From: G942493275 sp942493275
GTDB lineage: Bacteria > Actinomycetota > Coriobacteriia > Anaerosomatales > PHET01
Reading direction: 5' to 3'
Length of the DNA stretch: 64,000 nt
Assembly: GCA_942493275.1 (NCBI GenBank)
Contig: OW818687.1
Coordinates: forward strand, 558,001-622,000
Part shown: piece by piece, positions 7,721 through 17,407 of the stretch
Position numbering within the stretch: position 1 is the first letter of the stretch
How the letters are laid out: each line of letters begins with the position of its first letter
Made by a program: the position numbers and the translations under genes
Notes under the pieces: generated by a model
The model's input: the letters and a program-made list of their open reading frames with translations, nothing else
The model's database searches: none
What the model was told of the DNA's origin: nothing

Positions 7721-10120
7721 CTACTCGTAGGAAATCGCATCGCGGATCGAAACCTGGCTCGCGCGCCACGCCGGAAGCAGGCTCGCGATGACCGAGATCA
7801 CGAGCACCGTCACGAGCCACAGGCCCACGCCGGCGAACGAGAAGCTGTAGGTGAGCGGCAGCGACATCGCCTCGCCGAGCGCGCTCACGAGCCACACCGA
7901 GAATGGCCACGACAGCACCGCGCCGGCGCCCCAGGCCATCAGCGCGATGACGACGCCCTCGGTGATGAAGATGCCGAAGATCGAGCGGTGGCTCGCGCCG
8001 ATGGAGCGCATGACGCCGATCTCGCGGGTGGACTCGAGCACGTTGATGGTCATGGTGCCGGTCAGGCCGATGACGCCCACCGCTGCAAGCAGCGCGGCCA
8101 TGATCACGAGAAACGTCACGAGGATGCCGAGCTGGCTCGCGATCGTTTCGCGCTGGGCGATCTGGGTCTGGGAGCCGGACGCGGGCACGCCGGAGTCCTC
8201 GAGCCGCCGCTCGAGCGAGCGCGCGGTACGGACCTGGGTGTCCTCGGAATGGTCCTCGGTCTGGACGAGAAGGCGCGAGACGGCGCCGTTCGCGCTGATC
8301 GCCGAGTCGAGGGCGTCGCGCTCGATGAACACGACCGGCCCCATGAGCTGGCCGGTGACGACGCCGACGATCTCCCACTCGCGCTCCTCGCCGCGGGTGG
8401 TGAGCCTGAGCGTGTCGCCCACGCCCAGGTACGGCTCGTCTTTCAGGACGTCGGTGTTGACCACCACGCCCTCCTCGTCGTCGACGGTCAGCCAGCGGCC
8501 TGCGACGAGACGCGGCGCGAGGAACCGGGAGTCGCCCGGCACGCCGAGCGCATAGACCTCCTCGTTCTCGCTGCCGTCGGGGCGCGAGATGGACGCCGCC
8601 GATTCGAGCCACGTCTCCACCGCGACCACGCCCTCGGTCTTCTCGGCTTCGCGCTCGAGGTCTTCGCGCGGCTGCGGGCGTGAGAGGAATATCTGCGCGT
8701 CGTAGTTCCACCACGCGCCGATGTCGTCGACGGTTTGCAGCATCGAGCCCCGCACCGACAGGACCGCCATGACCACGCCCGAGGCGAGGATCAGCGTGAT
8801 GAGGGTGAGCGCCAGTCGGCCCTTGCGCAGGAACGTGTTGCGAAGCGACAGGGCGACCGGCCGGGGCAGGCCTCGGATAAGGCCGAGAATGCGGTCGATG
8901 AGCCCGTGACCGAAGTCAGCCGAGACGCCCGTCGCATTCAGCGCGCGCACGACCGGGAGCCGAGCACCCTGGCTGACCGGGATGGAGGCGGCGGCGATGG
9001 GGACGACGAGCCCCATCACCACCTCGAGCGCGATGATCCACGCCGGCGGCGCGGGGTCGGTGATGCGGAAGTTCAGGATGCCGGCGGCGAAGGTGGTGAA
9101 CCGGTCGCCGGCCCACAGGCCGAGCGGCAGCGCGACGGCGACCGCGAGCAGCCCGTAGGCGGCCACGAGCGCGAGGTACATGCCCGCAATCTGGCCGCGA
9201 CGTCCGCCGACCGCCTTCATGATGCCGACCTGCCGGACCTGCTGGGCCATGATCGCCGAGATGGTCGTGACCACAAGGAAGCCCGAGAGAGCCAGCGCGA
9301 GCACGCCGAGGGCGAGCAGCAGAAGCGAGAGCGCCTTGAAGATGTCGCCGAGGAAGTGGCTGCCGGGCTCGGGAACGCTCAGCCGGAGCGTGCGCACGCC
9401 CGCCGCGGTCAGATCGGTGTCTCGGATGTCGGCGGCGATGCGGCTCGCCGCGGCGCGCGAGAGTGACGGGTCCATGACCACCGACAGGTGGTTGAGCTCC
9501 TCGGGTTCGCCGAGAAGCGCGAGCGTCTCGGGGGCGATGAAGCCGACCACCGCGCCCTGGAACTGCGCCGGTACCGAGTTGATGTCGTGCGCGAAGCCGA
9601 CGACGCGCAGGGCGACCCGCTCCCCGCTCGCGGACTCCACCGTCAGGACGTCTCCCACCTCGAAGTCGGCAACCTGTTGCGCCGAGCGCTCGAGCACGAC
9701 CTCGCCTTCACGAGGCGGCCACGCCGCGGACTCCTCGCGCACGATCTTTTGCACGCCGCCGCGATCGAAGTCCGGCAGCGCCAGCAGCCGCATCGTCTCC
9801 CACCCCGCTGTGGAGCCGCCGGGGTCCTCGCCGGCCACGTAGCGGACGCTGACGCGGCGGCGCCCGTCGGCTGCGCGCACGTCGTCGCGCTCCTCGACGC
9901 GGGCGACCAGCGAGTCGTCGAATGCGGTGGTGTCGAACTCGGCCGAAGCCGCGACACTCGCGTTGTAGTCGACCTCGAACTCACGGATGAGCACCGCGCG
10001 CCCGCCCATGACGACGGCGACCGCGAAGATGCCCACCGCGATCGAAAGCACGACCAACGCGGTTCGCCCCGGATGGCTGACCAGGTCGCGGAAGACCTTG
10101 TTCCAGCGGGGACTAGCCAT
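7721..10120 (-). CDS. ABC transporter permease with two FtsX domains (MacB-like)
   Basis: A 799-residue membrane protein. An N-terminal helix at about 15-37 is followed by an extracellular segment, then two FtsX modules of three or four helices (about residues 265-400 and 660-790) separated by another extracellular domain. This double-FtsX layout fits exporters that move lipoproteins, peptides or antibiotics. ATG 10120 overlaps the end of the ATPase gene by 8 bases, so both genes form one transporter. Confidence 0.88.
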   Translation of the reverse strand: MASPRWNKVFRDLVSHPGRTALVVLSIAVGIFAVAVVMGGRAVLIREFEVDYNASVAASAEFDTTAFDDSLVARVEERDDVRAADGRRRVSVRYVAGEDPGGSTAGWETMRLLALPDFDRGGVQKIVREESAAWPPREGEVVLERSAQQVADFEVGDVLTVESASGERVALRVVGFAHDINSVPAQFQGAVVGFIAPETLALLGEPEELNHLSVVMDPSLSRAAASRIAADIRDTDLTAAGVRTLRLSVPEPGSHFLGDIFKALSLLLLALGVLALALSGFLVVTTISAIMAQQVRQVGIMKAVGGRRGQIAGMYLALVAAYGLLAVAVALPLGLWAGDRFTTFAAGILNFRITDPAPPAWIIALEVVMGLVVPIAAASIPVSQGARLPVVRALNATGVSADFGHGLIDRILGLIRGLPRPVALSLRNTFLRKGRLALTLITLILASGVVMAVLSVRGSMLQTVDDIGAWWNYDAQIFLSRPQPREDLEREAEKTEGVVAVETWLESAASISRPDGSENEEVYALGVPGDSRFLAPRLVAGRWLTVDDEEGVVVNTDVLKDEPYLGVGDTLRLTTRGEEREWEIVGVVTGQLMGPVVFIERDALDSAISANGAVSRLLVQTEDHSEDTQVRTARSLERRLEDSGVPASGSQTQIAQRETIASQLGILVTFLVIMAALLAAVGVIGLTGTMTINVLESTREIGVMRSIGASHRSIFGIFITEGVVIALMAWGAGAVLSWPFSVWLVSALGEAMSLPLTYSFSFAGVGLWLVTVLVISVIASLLPAWRASQVSIRDAISYE

Positions 10121-10856
10121 GCGGGGCGGCCTCGGCGGCTTCCTCGGCGAGCTCGTCGTCGAGCCAGCGCTTGCGGTCCTCGACGATCTCACCGTCGGCG
10201 ACGTGCAGCGCGCGTGTGACGCGATTCGCGAGGTCGTTGTCGTGCGTGACCATGACGATGGTCTTGCCCTGGCTCACGAGGCTTTCGAACAGCTCGAAGA
10301 CAGCGTCGGCGGTCTTGGAGTCGAGGTTCCCGGTGGGTTCGTCGGCCGCGATGATGGGCGGATCGTTGGCGAGCGCGCGGGCGACCGCGACGCGCTGCTG
10401 TTGGCCGCCGGAGAGCGCCGAGGGGAGCTTGTGCGCCTGATCGGCCATCTCGACCTGCTCGAGGAGGCGCATGGCGACCTCGGGACGGTCGTCGGGCCGA
10501 TACATCGCGCAGAAGTCCATCGGCAGCATGATGTTCTCGATGACCGTGAGCGTGGGCAGCAGCTGGAAGAACTGGAACACCACGCCGATGGTCTTGCCGC
10601 GCCAGATCGCGAGCGCGTTCTCGCCGAGTCCGTGGACCGGCGTCCCCGCCACCTGAACCTGACCCGAGGTGGGGTGGTCGATACCCGTGATCATGTTGAT
10701 GAGCGTGGTCTTGCCCGAGCCCGACTTGCCGATGAGCCCGACGAACTCGCCCTCGCCGACGTCGAGGTTCACGCCCTTGAGCGCGGTGAACGGCACCTCA
10801 CCGGTGTCGTAGGTCTTGACCACGTCGGTGAGCCTGATGAGCGGTGTGCCTGACAA
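10113..10856 (-). CDS. ABC transporter ATP-binding protein (LolD/MacB family)
   Basis: A 247-residue ATPase. Walker A is GKSGSGKTTLI at about residue 39, the signature motif is LSGGQQQRVAVARAL, and Walker B is IIAADEPTGNLD followed by the H-loop MVTHDNDLA. The pattern is that of the LolD/MacB group pairing with FtsX-type permeases. It is first in a two-gene operon with the permease at 7721-10120. Confidence 0.92.
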   Translation of the reverse strand: MSGTPLIRLTDVVKTYDTGEVPFTALKGVNLDVGEGEFVGLIGKSGSGKTTLINMITGIDHPTSGQVQVAGTPVHGLGENALAIWRGKTIGVVFQFFQLLPTLTVIENIMLPMDFCAMYRPDDRPEVAMRLLEQVEMADQAHKLPSALSGGQQQRVAVARALANDPPIIAADEPTGNLDSKTADAVFELFESLVSQGKTIVMVTHDNDLANRVTRALHVADGEIVEDRKRWLDDELAEEAAEAAPHG

Positions 10857-10895
10857 CTCGTGTCTCCTTGCGATATCCCGATGTGCGCGGAGTGC

Positions 10896-11318
10896 CTACG
10901 CCTTCGCAGGCGGGGCGTCCACGTTCTGCGTGAACCAGTGTGCCATCGCGCGCGTCCCCGAGACGGAATGGTCAACGCCGAAGCGCGCGTCGAAGAGCCA
11001 CTCGTTGCGCGGGTCGTTCACCCGGGCCGCGGTGCGCACGACGCCGTACTCGCGCTTGGCGAGCAAGCATACGACGAGGTTGTCCTCGTCGTCGCCGGTG
11101 ACCGCGACAACCGCATCGGCCTGCTGGATGCGTACCGACTCGAGTACCGCCGGCTCGCAGCCGTCGCCGCGCACGACCTGCAGCTGCGGGCGCGTCTCCG
11201 CGAGTTCGGCGATGCAGGCGGGATTCTGCTCGACGAGGGTGACGGTGTGGCCCTCGGCCATGAGCTCAAGGGCGAGGTTCGAGCCGATCTTGCCGGCCCC
11301 GACGATGATCACGTACAT
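10896..11318 (-). CDS. TrkA-N (RCK) domain potassium-channel regulator, single domain
   Basis: A 140-residue protein beginning MYVIIVGAGKIGSNLALEL, the Rossmann NAD-binding GXGXXG motif of TrkA-N/RCK domains. Only the nucleotide-binding domain is present; the usual TrkA-C domain is missing, unlike its longer partner. RCK proteins gate Trk/Ktr potassium uptake in response to nucleotides. It follows the second TrkA gene by 11 bases. No membrane Trk subunit is visible in the window. Confidence 0.85.
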   Translation of the reverse strand: MYVIIVGAGKIGSNLALELMAEGHTVTLVEQNPACIAELAETRPQLQVVRGDGCEPAVLESVRIQQADAVVAVTGDDEDNLVVCLLAKREYGVVRTAARVNDPRNEWLFDARFGVDHSVSGTRAMAHWFTQNVDAPPAKA

Positions 11319-11329
11319 GGCCGGCCTCC

Positions 11330-11977
11330 TTAGGGTGCGATCGCGCGCTCGAGGTGGCCGAGCGCGGCGGATGCGACGGACAGGTAAACGACGTCGGCGG
11401 CCTCGAGCGTCTCGCCACCGGTGGGAACGAACGCCGCGCCCGAGCGCACGACGGCGACCACGACCGTCTCGCCGGGCCTGGCAAGTGCCGACACCGGGCG
11501 CCCCGCGAGCCGGGGCTCGATGTGCACGGCGACCAGCCGGGCTTCGCCGTCGCCGAAGGTTGCGACCTCCTCGGAACCGAATCGGCCGAGCAGTGTGGAG
11601 ATCTCGTTCACGGACCAGCGCACCGACGAGACCGCCTCGATGCCGAAGCGGCGGTAGATCTCGGCACGGCGGGGGTCGTAGATGCGGGCGATGACGCGCG
11701 GGACCCGGAAGATCTCGCGCGCGATGATCGAGGAGACGACGTTGGAGTTGTCGCCGCTCGTGACCGCGACGAACGCGTCGGCGTGCTCGATGCCGGCGGT
11801 GATGAGCGAGTCGCGGTCGAACACGAGACCGCGCACGCGCGCGCCCGTGAACCCGTCGCCCAGCGCCGCCAGGCTGGTCGGGTTCTTGTCGATCACGGCG
11901 ACGTCGTGTCCGTCGAGGGCGAGCCTGGTGGCGAGCCCCGATCCCACGCGCCCGCACCCTGCGATGATGACCTTCAC
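11330..11977 (-). CDS. TrkA family potassium uptake protein (TrkA-N plus TrkA-C)
   Basis: A 215-residue protein. Residues 1-130 form the NAD-binding domain (KVIIAGCGRVGSGLA), and about 140-212 match a TrkA-C domain (ARLVAVHIEPRLAGRPVSAL). ATG 11977 overlaps the stop of the P-type ATPase gene by four bases, so ion pump and potassium regulators are one transcriptional unit. The pair of adjacent TrkA proteins resembles CeoB/CeoC arrangements of actinobacteria. Confidence 0.87.
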   Translation of the reverse strand: MKVIIAGCGRVGSGLATRLALDGHDVAVIDKNPTSLAALGDGFTGARVRGLVFDRDSLITAGIEHADAFVAVTSGDNSNVVSSIIAREIFRVPRVIARIYDPRRAEIYRRFGIEAVSSVRWSVNEISTLLGRFGSEEVATFGDGEARLVAVHIEPRLAGRPVSALARPGETVVVAVVRSGAAFVPTGGETLEAADVVYLSVASAALGHLERAIAP

Positions 11978-14826
11978 GAGTTCCTCCTCGTCTCACTTTG
12001 TCTATCCCCGCGCAGGCGCACGACCCACTTGCGGAGCTCGTCGGCGACGAGCAACAACGGCGAGAGCGCGGCCAGCACGAGCCAGTCGCGCGCCTCGAGC
12101 GGGGCGAAGCCAAAGACCCCCGCGAGCGGCGGCCAGTAGACGAGCACCGCGAGCAGCGCGATCTCGGTCGCGAAGCCGATCAGCAGCAGCCGGTTCCCAA
12201 ACAGCCCCACTCGGAAGACCGATTCGCGCGTGGTGCGCTGCGCGAGGCCGTTGCCGATCTGCGTGGCAACGACCGCGCCGAAGGTCATCGTGGTCGCGAG
12301 CGCGTAGATCTGCCCCGAGTCCGGCATCGGCGTGCCCGGCTGCCACCCTCGGCTCAGGTACGCGTAGTAGTACGCCCCCATCGCAGCCATCGCCTGGATC
12401 ATGCCGAGATACCCGTAGGCGCGCGCGAGCAGTCTGGGGGAAAGCAGGCGCTCGTGTTGCGAGCGGGGCTTGCGCTCCATCACGCCGGGCTCGGGCTGCT
12501 CCACACCCAGCGCGAGCGCCGGGACGATGTCGGTGCCGAGGTCGATGGCGAGGATCTGGAGGATCGTCAGCGGCAGGGGTATGCCGAGGAGCACGAACAG
12601 GATGAACGGGATAATCTCGGGGACGTTGCTCGTGAAGATGTAGGCGACGAAGCGGCGGATATTGTCGTAGACCGCGCGGCCTTCCTCGATCGCGTAGACG
12701 ATGCTTGCGAAGTTGTCGTCGGCGAGCACCATGTCGGAGGCCTCGCGCGCGACGTCGGTCCCCGAGCGGCCCATCGCCACGCCGATGTCGGCGGCCTTGA
12801 GCGCGGGCGCATCGTTGACGCCGTCGCCGGTCATCGCGACCACCTCGCCACCGGCCTTGAGCGCGAGCGCGATGCGCATCTTGTGCTCGGGAGCGACGCG
12901 GGAGAACAGCACCTCGTCGTCGGAGGCGAGTACCGCCGAGAGGTCCTCCTCGGACATCTCGGTGAGTTCGGCTCCCTCGACGATGCGGGGCTGCTCGGAG
13001 GTGATGATGCCGGTACGCCGCCCGATCGACTCGGCGGTCAGACCGTAGTCGCCGGTGATCATGATGATGCGCACGCCGGCGGTGTGGCACTGCGAGACGA
13101 CGCGCTCCACCTCGGGCCGGGGCGGGTCCATCATCCCCGCGAGCCCCAGGAAGATGAGGTCGCGCTCGACGTCGTCGGCCTCGTAGCGCAGGGCGCTGCC
13201 TTCGAGCCGGCGGGTCGCGATCGCGAGCACGCGCAGCCCCTCGCGCGCGAAGTCGTCGTTGGCGGCCAGCACCTGCGCGCGGAGCTCTTCCGAGAGGGGC
13301 TCGGCTCCCTCAGCCGTCGCGACCGACGTGCACAGTGCGAGCATCTCGCGCGGGGCGCCCTTGACCGCCGCGAAGCGCTCGCCGGCGACCTCGTGGACGG
13401 TCGTCATGCGCTTGCGGGACGAGTCGAACGGCAGCTCCCAGATGCGGGGCGCGTCGGTGGGCAGCGCGTCGAGGTCGACGCCTGCCTTGGCGGCCGCGAC
13501 GAGCAGCGCGCCCTCGGTGGGGTCGCCGACGATGCGGTAGCCGGGGTGTTCGGCGTCGGGCGCGAGCAGGCGCGCGTTGCAGCACAGGGCCGCGGCCCGC
13601 AGCGCCTCGGTCGCAAGCGGTGCGGCGCCGGCGCTCGCGCCCTCCGCGGTCGGCTCGAGCTCGCCGTCGGGCGCGTAGCCGACGCCGGTCACGTCGAACA
13701 GCGCGCCCGGGACAAGCACCCTGCGCACGGTCATCTCATTCTGGGTCAGCGTGCCGGTCTTATCGGTACAGATGACGGTGGTGGAGCCGAGGGTCTCGAC
13801 CGCCGAGAGGCGCTTGACGAGTGAGGCGCGCTTCGCCATCCGCTGCACGCCCATCGCGAGCGAGAGGGTGAGCGTGGGCAGCAGGCCTTCGGGGACGTTG
13901 GCGACGATGATGCCGATAGCAAACAGGAATCCGCTCGCAAGCGGCAGCCCGGCGACGAAGTAGCCGAGCAGGAAGAACAGCACGCCGAGCCCGATTGCGA
14001 GGGAGGCGACGACGCGCGTGACGATCTTCATCTCGCGCTGCAGCGGTGAGAGGTCCTCGCCGATGGACTGCGTGAGGCCGGCGATGGTGCCGAACTCGGT
14101 GTCCATGCCGGTGGACGCGACGACCGCGCGACCCCGGCCGTAGGCCACGGAGGTGCCCGCGAGCACCATCCCGGGCAGTTCGGTGGGGTTCGAGACGGTG
14201 CCCGCGAACGCCGTCGCGGCGCGCATCACGGGCGTCGCCTCGCCGTTGAGGACCGACAGGTTCACGCGAAGCTCGAACGCCTCAGTCACGCGGGCATCGG
14301 CCGAGATGTAGTCACCCTCTTCGAGGACGAGGAGGTCGCCGGGGACCACGTCGGCGGCGCCGACCTCCTCGACCGCGCCGTCCCGCACCACCCGCGCGGT
14401 GTGCGGGATGAGCCGCTTGAGCGCCTCGGTGGCCTGCTCGGCGCGGTACTCCTGCCAGAAGGAGAAGACGGCGTTGATGACGATGACGGCGAAGATCGCC
14501 CAGCCGAGCTCGGGTACCTGGGCGACAAACGCGAGCGCGCCACCGACCCACAGCATTCCGGCGAACAGCGAGGTGAAATTCGCGAGGAACAGGCGCACGA
14601 CCGAGCGCTTTCGCGCCTCCGTGATGACGTTGGGGCCGTGACTTTCGAGGCGAGACGCGGCTTCAGTGGCCGAGAGCCCCACAGGTGAGGAGCCGAGCGA
14701 CTCGAGGGCGGCATCGGGCGCGAGCGCCGAGAGCTCCGCATAGCGGACGCCGGTGGCAGCGGACGCCGGGTTGCCCGCCGCCGAACCGCCCGCCCCTGTC
14801 ACCGCCGCGCCTTCGGGTTCGCCCAC
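11974..14826 (-). CDS. P-type cation-transporting ATPase (type II)
   Basis: About 950 residues. It contains a cation-ATPase N domain, an actuator domain in which the TGES motif reads NGEA (about residue 196), the PEGL ion-site motif VANVPEGLLPTL, the phosphorylation motif DKTGTLTQ (about D355), MITGD and the hinge MTGDGVNDAPALKAADIGVA. This is a type II pump like the Ca2+ or Na+/K+ ATPases. GTG 14826 was preferred because a GGAGG precedes it by six bases; a TTG at 14844 is the alternative. Its cation is not decidable here, though the TrkA neighbours suggest monovalent ion balance. Confidence 0.88.
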   Translation of the reverse strand: MGEPEGAAVTGAGGSAAGNPASAATGVRYAELSALAPDAALESLGSSPVGLSATEAASRLESHGPNVITEARKRSVVRLFLANFTSLFAGMLWVGGALAFVAQVPELGWAIFAVIVINAVFSFWQEYRAEQATEALKRLIPHTARVVRDGAVEEVGAADVVPGDLLVLEEGDYISADARVTEAFELRVNLSVLNGEATPVMRAATAFAGTVSNPTELPGMVLAGTSVAYGRGRAVVASTGMDTEFGTIAGLTQSIGEDLSPLQREMKIVTRVVASLAIGLGVLFFLLGYFVAGLPLASGFLFAIGIIVANVPEGLLPTLTLSLAMGVQRMAKRASLVKRLSAVETLGSTTVICTDKTGTLTQNEMTVRRVLVPGALFDVTGVGYAPDGELEPTAEGASAGAAPLATEALRAAALCCNARLLAPDAEHPGYRIVGDPTEGALLVAAAKAGVDLDALPTDAPRIWELPFDSSRKRMTTVHEVAGERFAAVKGAPREMLALCTSVATAEGAEPLSEELRAQVLAANDDFAREGLRVLAIATRRLEGSALRYEADDVERDLIFLGLAGMMDPPRPEVERVVSQCHTAGVRIIMITGDYGLTAESIGRRTGIITSEQPRIVEGAELTEMSEEDLSAVLASDDEVLFSRVAPEHKMRIALALKAGGEVVAMTGDGVNDAPALKAADIGVAMGRSGTDVAREASDMVLADDNFASIVYAIEEGRAVYDNIRRFVAYIFTSNVPEIIPFILFVLLGIPLPLTILQILAIDLGTDIVPALALGVEQPEPGVMERKPRSQHERLLSPRLLARAYGYLGMIQAMAAMGAYYYAYLSRGWQPGTPMPDSGQIYALATTMTFGAVVATQIGNGLAQRTTRESVFRVGLFGNRLLLIGFATEIALLAVLVYWPPLAGVFGFAPLEARDWLVLAALSPLLLVADELRKWVVRLRGDRQSETRRNS

Positions 14827-14947
14827 ATCGCCTCCATCTCCCAATGGGAGTTACCCAAGGCGCGCTCACGAATCGCGGCGGCAAGGTTCCGGCAAGGGTC
14901 GCGTGCCACGGTTCAGCCTCGCCCGGCCGACACCGCGAGGCTCGCCG

Positions 14948-15910
14948 ATGACACAGCCGAAGCTGATGGACCTGATGCGCGAGGCGCTCCGATCGCGCCA
15001 CTACAGTCCCCGGACCGAGGACGCGTACTGCATGTGGGTGCGCCGCTTCGTCCACTTCCACAAGCTGCGCCACCCCGCCGACATGGGCGGGCCCGAGATC
15101 AACGAGTTCCTCACGCACCTCGCGGTCGAGCAGAAGGTGAGCTCGTCGACCCAGACGCAGGCGCTCTCAGCACTGCTGTTCCTCTACCGCTACGTGTACG
15201 GGTTCGACATCGGCGATCTGGGGCCGGTGGTGCGCGCCCGTAAGAGCGTGCACATCCCGGTGGTGATGACCCGCAAGGAGGTGAGCGCGGTGCTTGGGCA
15301 GATGGAGGGCGAGAACTGGCTGATGGCGTCGCTGCTGTATGGGTCGGGGCTGCGGCTGGGAGAGTGTTTGCGGCTGCGCGTGCAAGACATAGACCTCGAC
15401 AGATGCGAGCTCACGGTACGCAACGGCAAGGGCCACAAAGACCGCGTGACCACCCTGCCGATGTCGCTTCGCGGGCCACTCTCGGACCAACTCGCGCGCG
15501 CGAAGCACGTTCATGATGCCGATCGCGCCGAGGGCTGGGGGGCGGTGATACTGCCCGACGCACTCGACCGCAAGTTCCCTCGCGCGCCTTACGAATGGCA
15601 GTGGCAGTGGGTGTTCCCCCAGGCGCGGCGCTGGGTGAACTCCGAGACCGGCCAGCAGGGGCGTCACCACGTCCACGAGACGATTCTCCAGCGGGCGGTG
15701 AAGCAGGCGGCGATCTCGGCGGGGATGGCCAAACGGGTGAGCTGTCATACGTTCAGGCATTCGTTCGCCACTCACCTGCTCGAGAGCGGATACGACATCC
15801 GCACAATCCAAGAGCTGTTAGGCCACACGAGCGTGAGCACGACGATGATCTACACCCACGTGCTCAACAAGGGCGGCCGAGGAGTCACGAGCCCGTTCGA
15901 CACGCTATGA
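14948..15910 (+). CDS. intI: Integron integrase (tyrosine recombinase)
   Basis: A 320-residue tyrosine recombinase. Catalytic residues are visible: R136 in GSGLRLGE, K161/K164 in NGKGHKDR, H267 and R270 in CHTFRHSFATHLL, H293 in ELLGH and Y302 in TMIYTHVL. Between boxes I and II (about 201-240) lies the integron-specific patch with ILPDALDRKFPRAP, WQWQWVFPQ and GRHHVHE, which separates IntI from XerC/D. It should recombine attC sites into attI. ATG 14948 starts directly at the SAM-like N-terminal domain. It is transcribed toward the array, opposite to class 1 integrons, and diverges from the P-type ATPase gene. Confidence 0.95.
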   Translation: MTQPKLMDLMREALRSRHYSPRTEDAYCMWVRRFVHFHKLRHPADMGGPEINEFLTHLAVEQKVSSSTQTQALSALLFLYRYVYGFDIGDLGPVVRARKSVHIPVVMTRKEVSAVLGQMEGENWLMASLLYGSGLRLGECLRLRVQDIDLDRCELTVRNGKGHKDRVTTLPMSLRGPLSDQLARAKHVHDADRAEGWGAVILPDALDRKFPRAPYEWQWQWVFPQARRWVNSETGQQGRHHVHETILQRAVKQAAISAGMAKRVSCHTFRHSFATHLLESGYDIRTIQELLGHTSVSTTMIYTHVLNKGGRGVTSPFDTL

Positions 15911-16114
15911 GGACATCCCGAGAGGAGCGTACATTGACCAGGTGAGGCGGCGCGTATCGATGAGCGAGCGTGGAGCTGTATGCGCGCTGTGTCGACGTCG
16001 CCGAACGGTTGCGCGCAGCCGCTCGGCGGATGGTGCAGCAGGAGCTGTGATGCGGTCCTCGATCACTACTGCCGGCGCCTTGCGCGATATGTCAGTTTCG
16101 ACATACACTGTCAG

Positions 16115-16462
16115 GTGAGCTCGAACGACAGACCGCTGGTCTGGCTGCACGGCGAGGTCAAGACGCCGCCGCTCTCAGCCGCGGCACGAATCGAAGCGGG
16201 ACTCCTGCTCAGGCGACTTCAACGAGGCGAGTTGCTCGCGCTCCCGCATTCGCGGCCCATGCCGTCGATTGGTCGCCGAGTTCATGAACTGCGGATCCTG
16301 GATGAGCATTCGACCTGGCGGATCATCTACCGCGTCGATCACGATGCGATCGTCATCGGAGAGGTGCTGCAGAAGAAGTCGCAGCAGACGCCGCAGGGCA
16401 TCATCCGAATTTGCATGGCGCGCTTCGCCGCATACGACGACATCATGAACGACCGAAGGTGA
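16115..16462 (+). CDS. HigB/RelE-like toxin (Gp49-type)
   Basis: A 115-residue basic protein. GRRVHELRILDEHSTWRIIYRVDHDAIVI is the typical core of Gp49-like HigB mRNA interferases, including the Arg-x-x-Tyr pattern. GTG 16115 was chosen because the domain starts there and the dyad-rich promoter sequence (TGTCAGTTTCGACA, 16090-16103) lies just upstream. The stop overlaps the start of the antitoxin gene. The pair sits between the integrase and the first cassette, without an attC on its left. Confidence 0.82.
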   Translation: MSSNDRPLVWLHGEVKTPPLSAAARIEAGLLLRRLQRGELLALPHSRPMPSIGRRVHELRILDEHSTWRIIYRVDHDAIVIGEVLQKKSQQTPQGIIRICMARFAAYDDIMNDRR

Positions 16463-16782
16463 GCCTGGTGGACGAGCGCAAGCAGAAGCATCTAAGGGCT
16501 GCAGGCTGGAGGGTCGGCGACGCATCGGAGTTTCTCGAGCTGACGCCTGAGGAGGCTGAGTACGTCGAACTGAAGCTGGCACTCGGCTCCTACTTGCGAG
16601 ACATGAGGCGCACGAATCAATGGACGCAGGCGCAGCTCGCCACTCGCCTCGGTTCAAGCCAATCTCGCGTGGCCAAGATGGAGTCCGCGGATCCATCGGT
16701 CACCGTCGACCTGCTCGTGAAGTCGCTGCTGAAGCTCGGCGCCTCCCCCAAGGATGTTGGCCGCGTGATCAGCGCGATCTGA
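16459..16782 (+). CDS. HigA-like antitoxin with XRE helix-turn-helix
   Basis: A 107-residue protein. A helix-turn-helix at about residues 53-80 (WTQAQLATRLGSSQSRVAKMES) follows an acidic linker, the usual layout of antitoxins paired with Gp49-type toxins (toxin gene first). GTG 16459 overlaps the toxin stop (GTGA); a second GTG at 16468 is possible. It should neutralise the toxin and repress the operon by binding near 16090-16110, which is inferred from the family. Confidence 0.82.
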   Translation: MSLVDERKQKHLRAAGWRVGDASEFLELTPEEAEYVELKLALGSYLRDMRRTNQWTQAQLATRLGSSQSRVAKMESADPSVTVDLLVKSLLKLGASPKDVGRVISAI

Positions 16783-16971
16783 CGAGTTCGCCACCCGCTG
16801 GGAAGACCCCCGGTCCCGCACGAGCAAGCGTCGGTTGCCCTGTCACATATCCGTTCGCGCTTATGCGGACTGTCTACATCGTTGCAATCGTGCGGCATTG
16901 CGCGGCGTAGGCAAATGCTGTCATGCTGGGTCTACTTGTATTACGGATTGCAGAAATGCTAGTTAGATTGA

Positions 16972-16978
16972 CGCCGCG
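16972..16978 (+). other. Putative attI crossover site
   Basis: The heptamer GTTAGAT (GTTRRRY-like) lies at the left boundary of the first cassette, 13 bases before its GTG start. No attC-type stem precedes it, as expected of an attI rather than an attC. The roughly 190 bases to its left (16783-16971) carry no gene and should hold the integrase-binding sites; I could not define them by eye. Confidence 0.6.
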
Positions 16979-16990
16979 CGAGGGGGCACC

Positions 16991-17395
16991 GTGTCACTGG
17001 CGCTTCAGGGGGCAGTGTTTCTCGTGTTCGGAGCCGCGGCGCTGGCGTTTTCCGGTCACATGGTCGATGAACGGGCAAGGTACTTCTTCGCGCGAAGCTG
17101 GATGGCGGGAAGCGAACTCCTGACCTTCTGGGCCGTCGGTGCGCTCGCAGCGTTGAGCGGAGTGCTACTGCTCTTGTGGGCCGGCGGCGTGCCCTGGTCA
17201 CTCCTGACGGCGGCCAACCGCATACTCACCGCCGGTCTAGGCGTCGGAATCCTTCTCGGCTCCCGCAGGTTGGCTGATGCAGCCTTCACCCGATACCCGA
17301 ACAGTTCCACGCACCTTACTCGAGCTACGCCCGCAGTGATTGGAATCGTCGTTCTGATGGTTGCGTGGACCCTCGGAGGCGTGGCCCCGTTGTAG
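16991..17395 (+). CDS. Cassette 1: small membrane protein, unknown function
   Basis: A 134-residue protein with four hydrophobic stretches (about residues 1-22, 42-62, 68-85 and 113-132). GTG 16991 follows a GAGGGGG ribosome-binding site. It occupies the first position after the putative attI and ends just before the first attC, so it would be the most recently inserted or most readily expressed cassette. No family recognised. Confidence 0.65.
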   Translation: MSLALQGAVFLVFGAAALAFSGHMVDERARYFFARSWMAGSELLTFWAVGALAALSGVLLLLWAGGVPWSLLTAANRILTAGLGVGILLGSRRLADAAFTRYPNSSTHLTRATPAVIGIVVLMVAWTLGGVAPL

Positions 17396-17407
17396 GAACC
17401 GGCAGCA

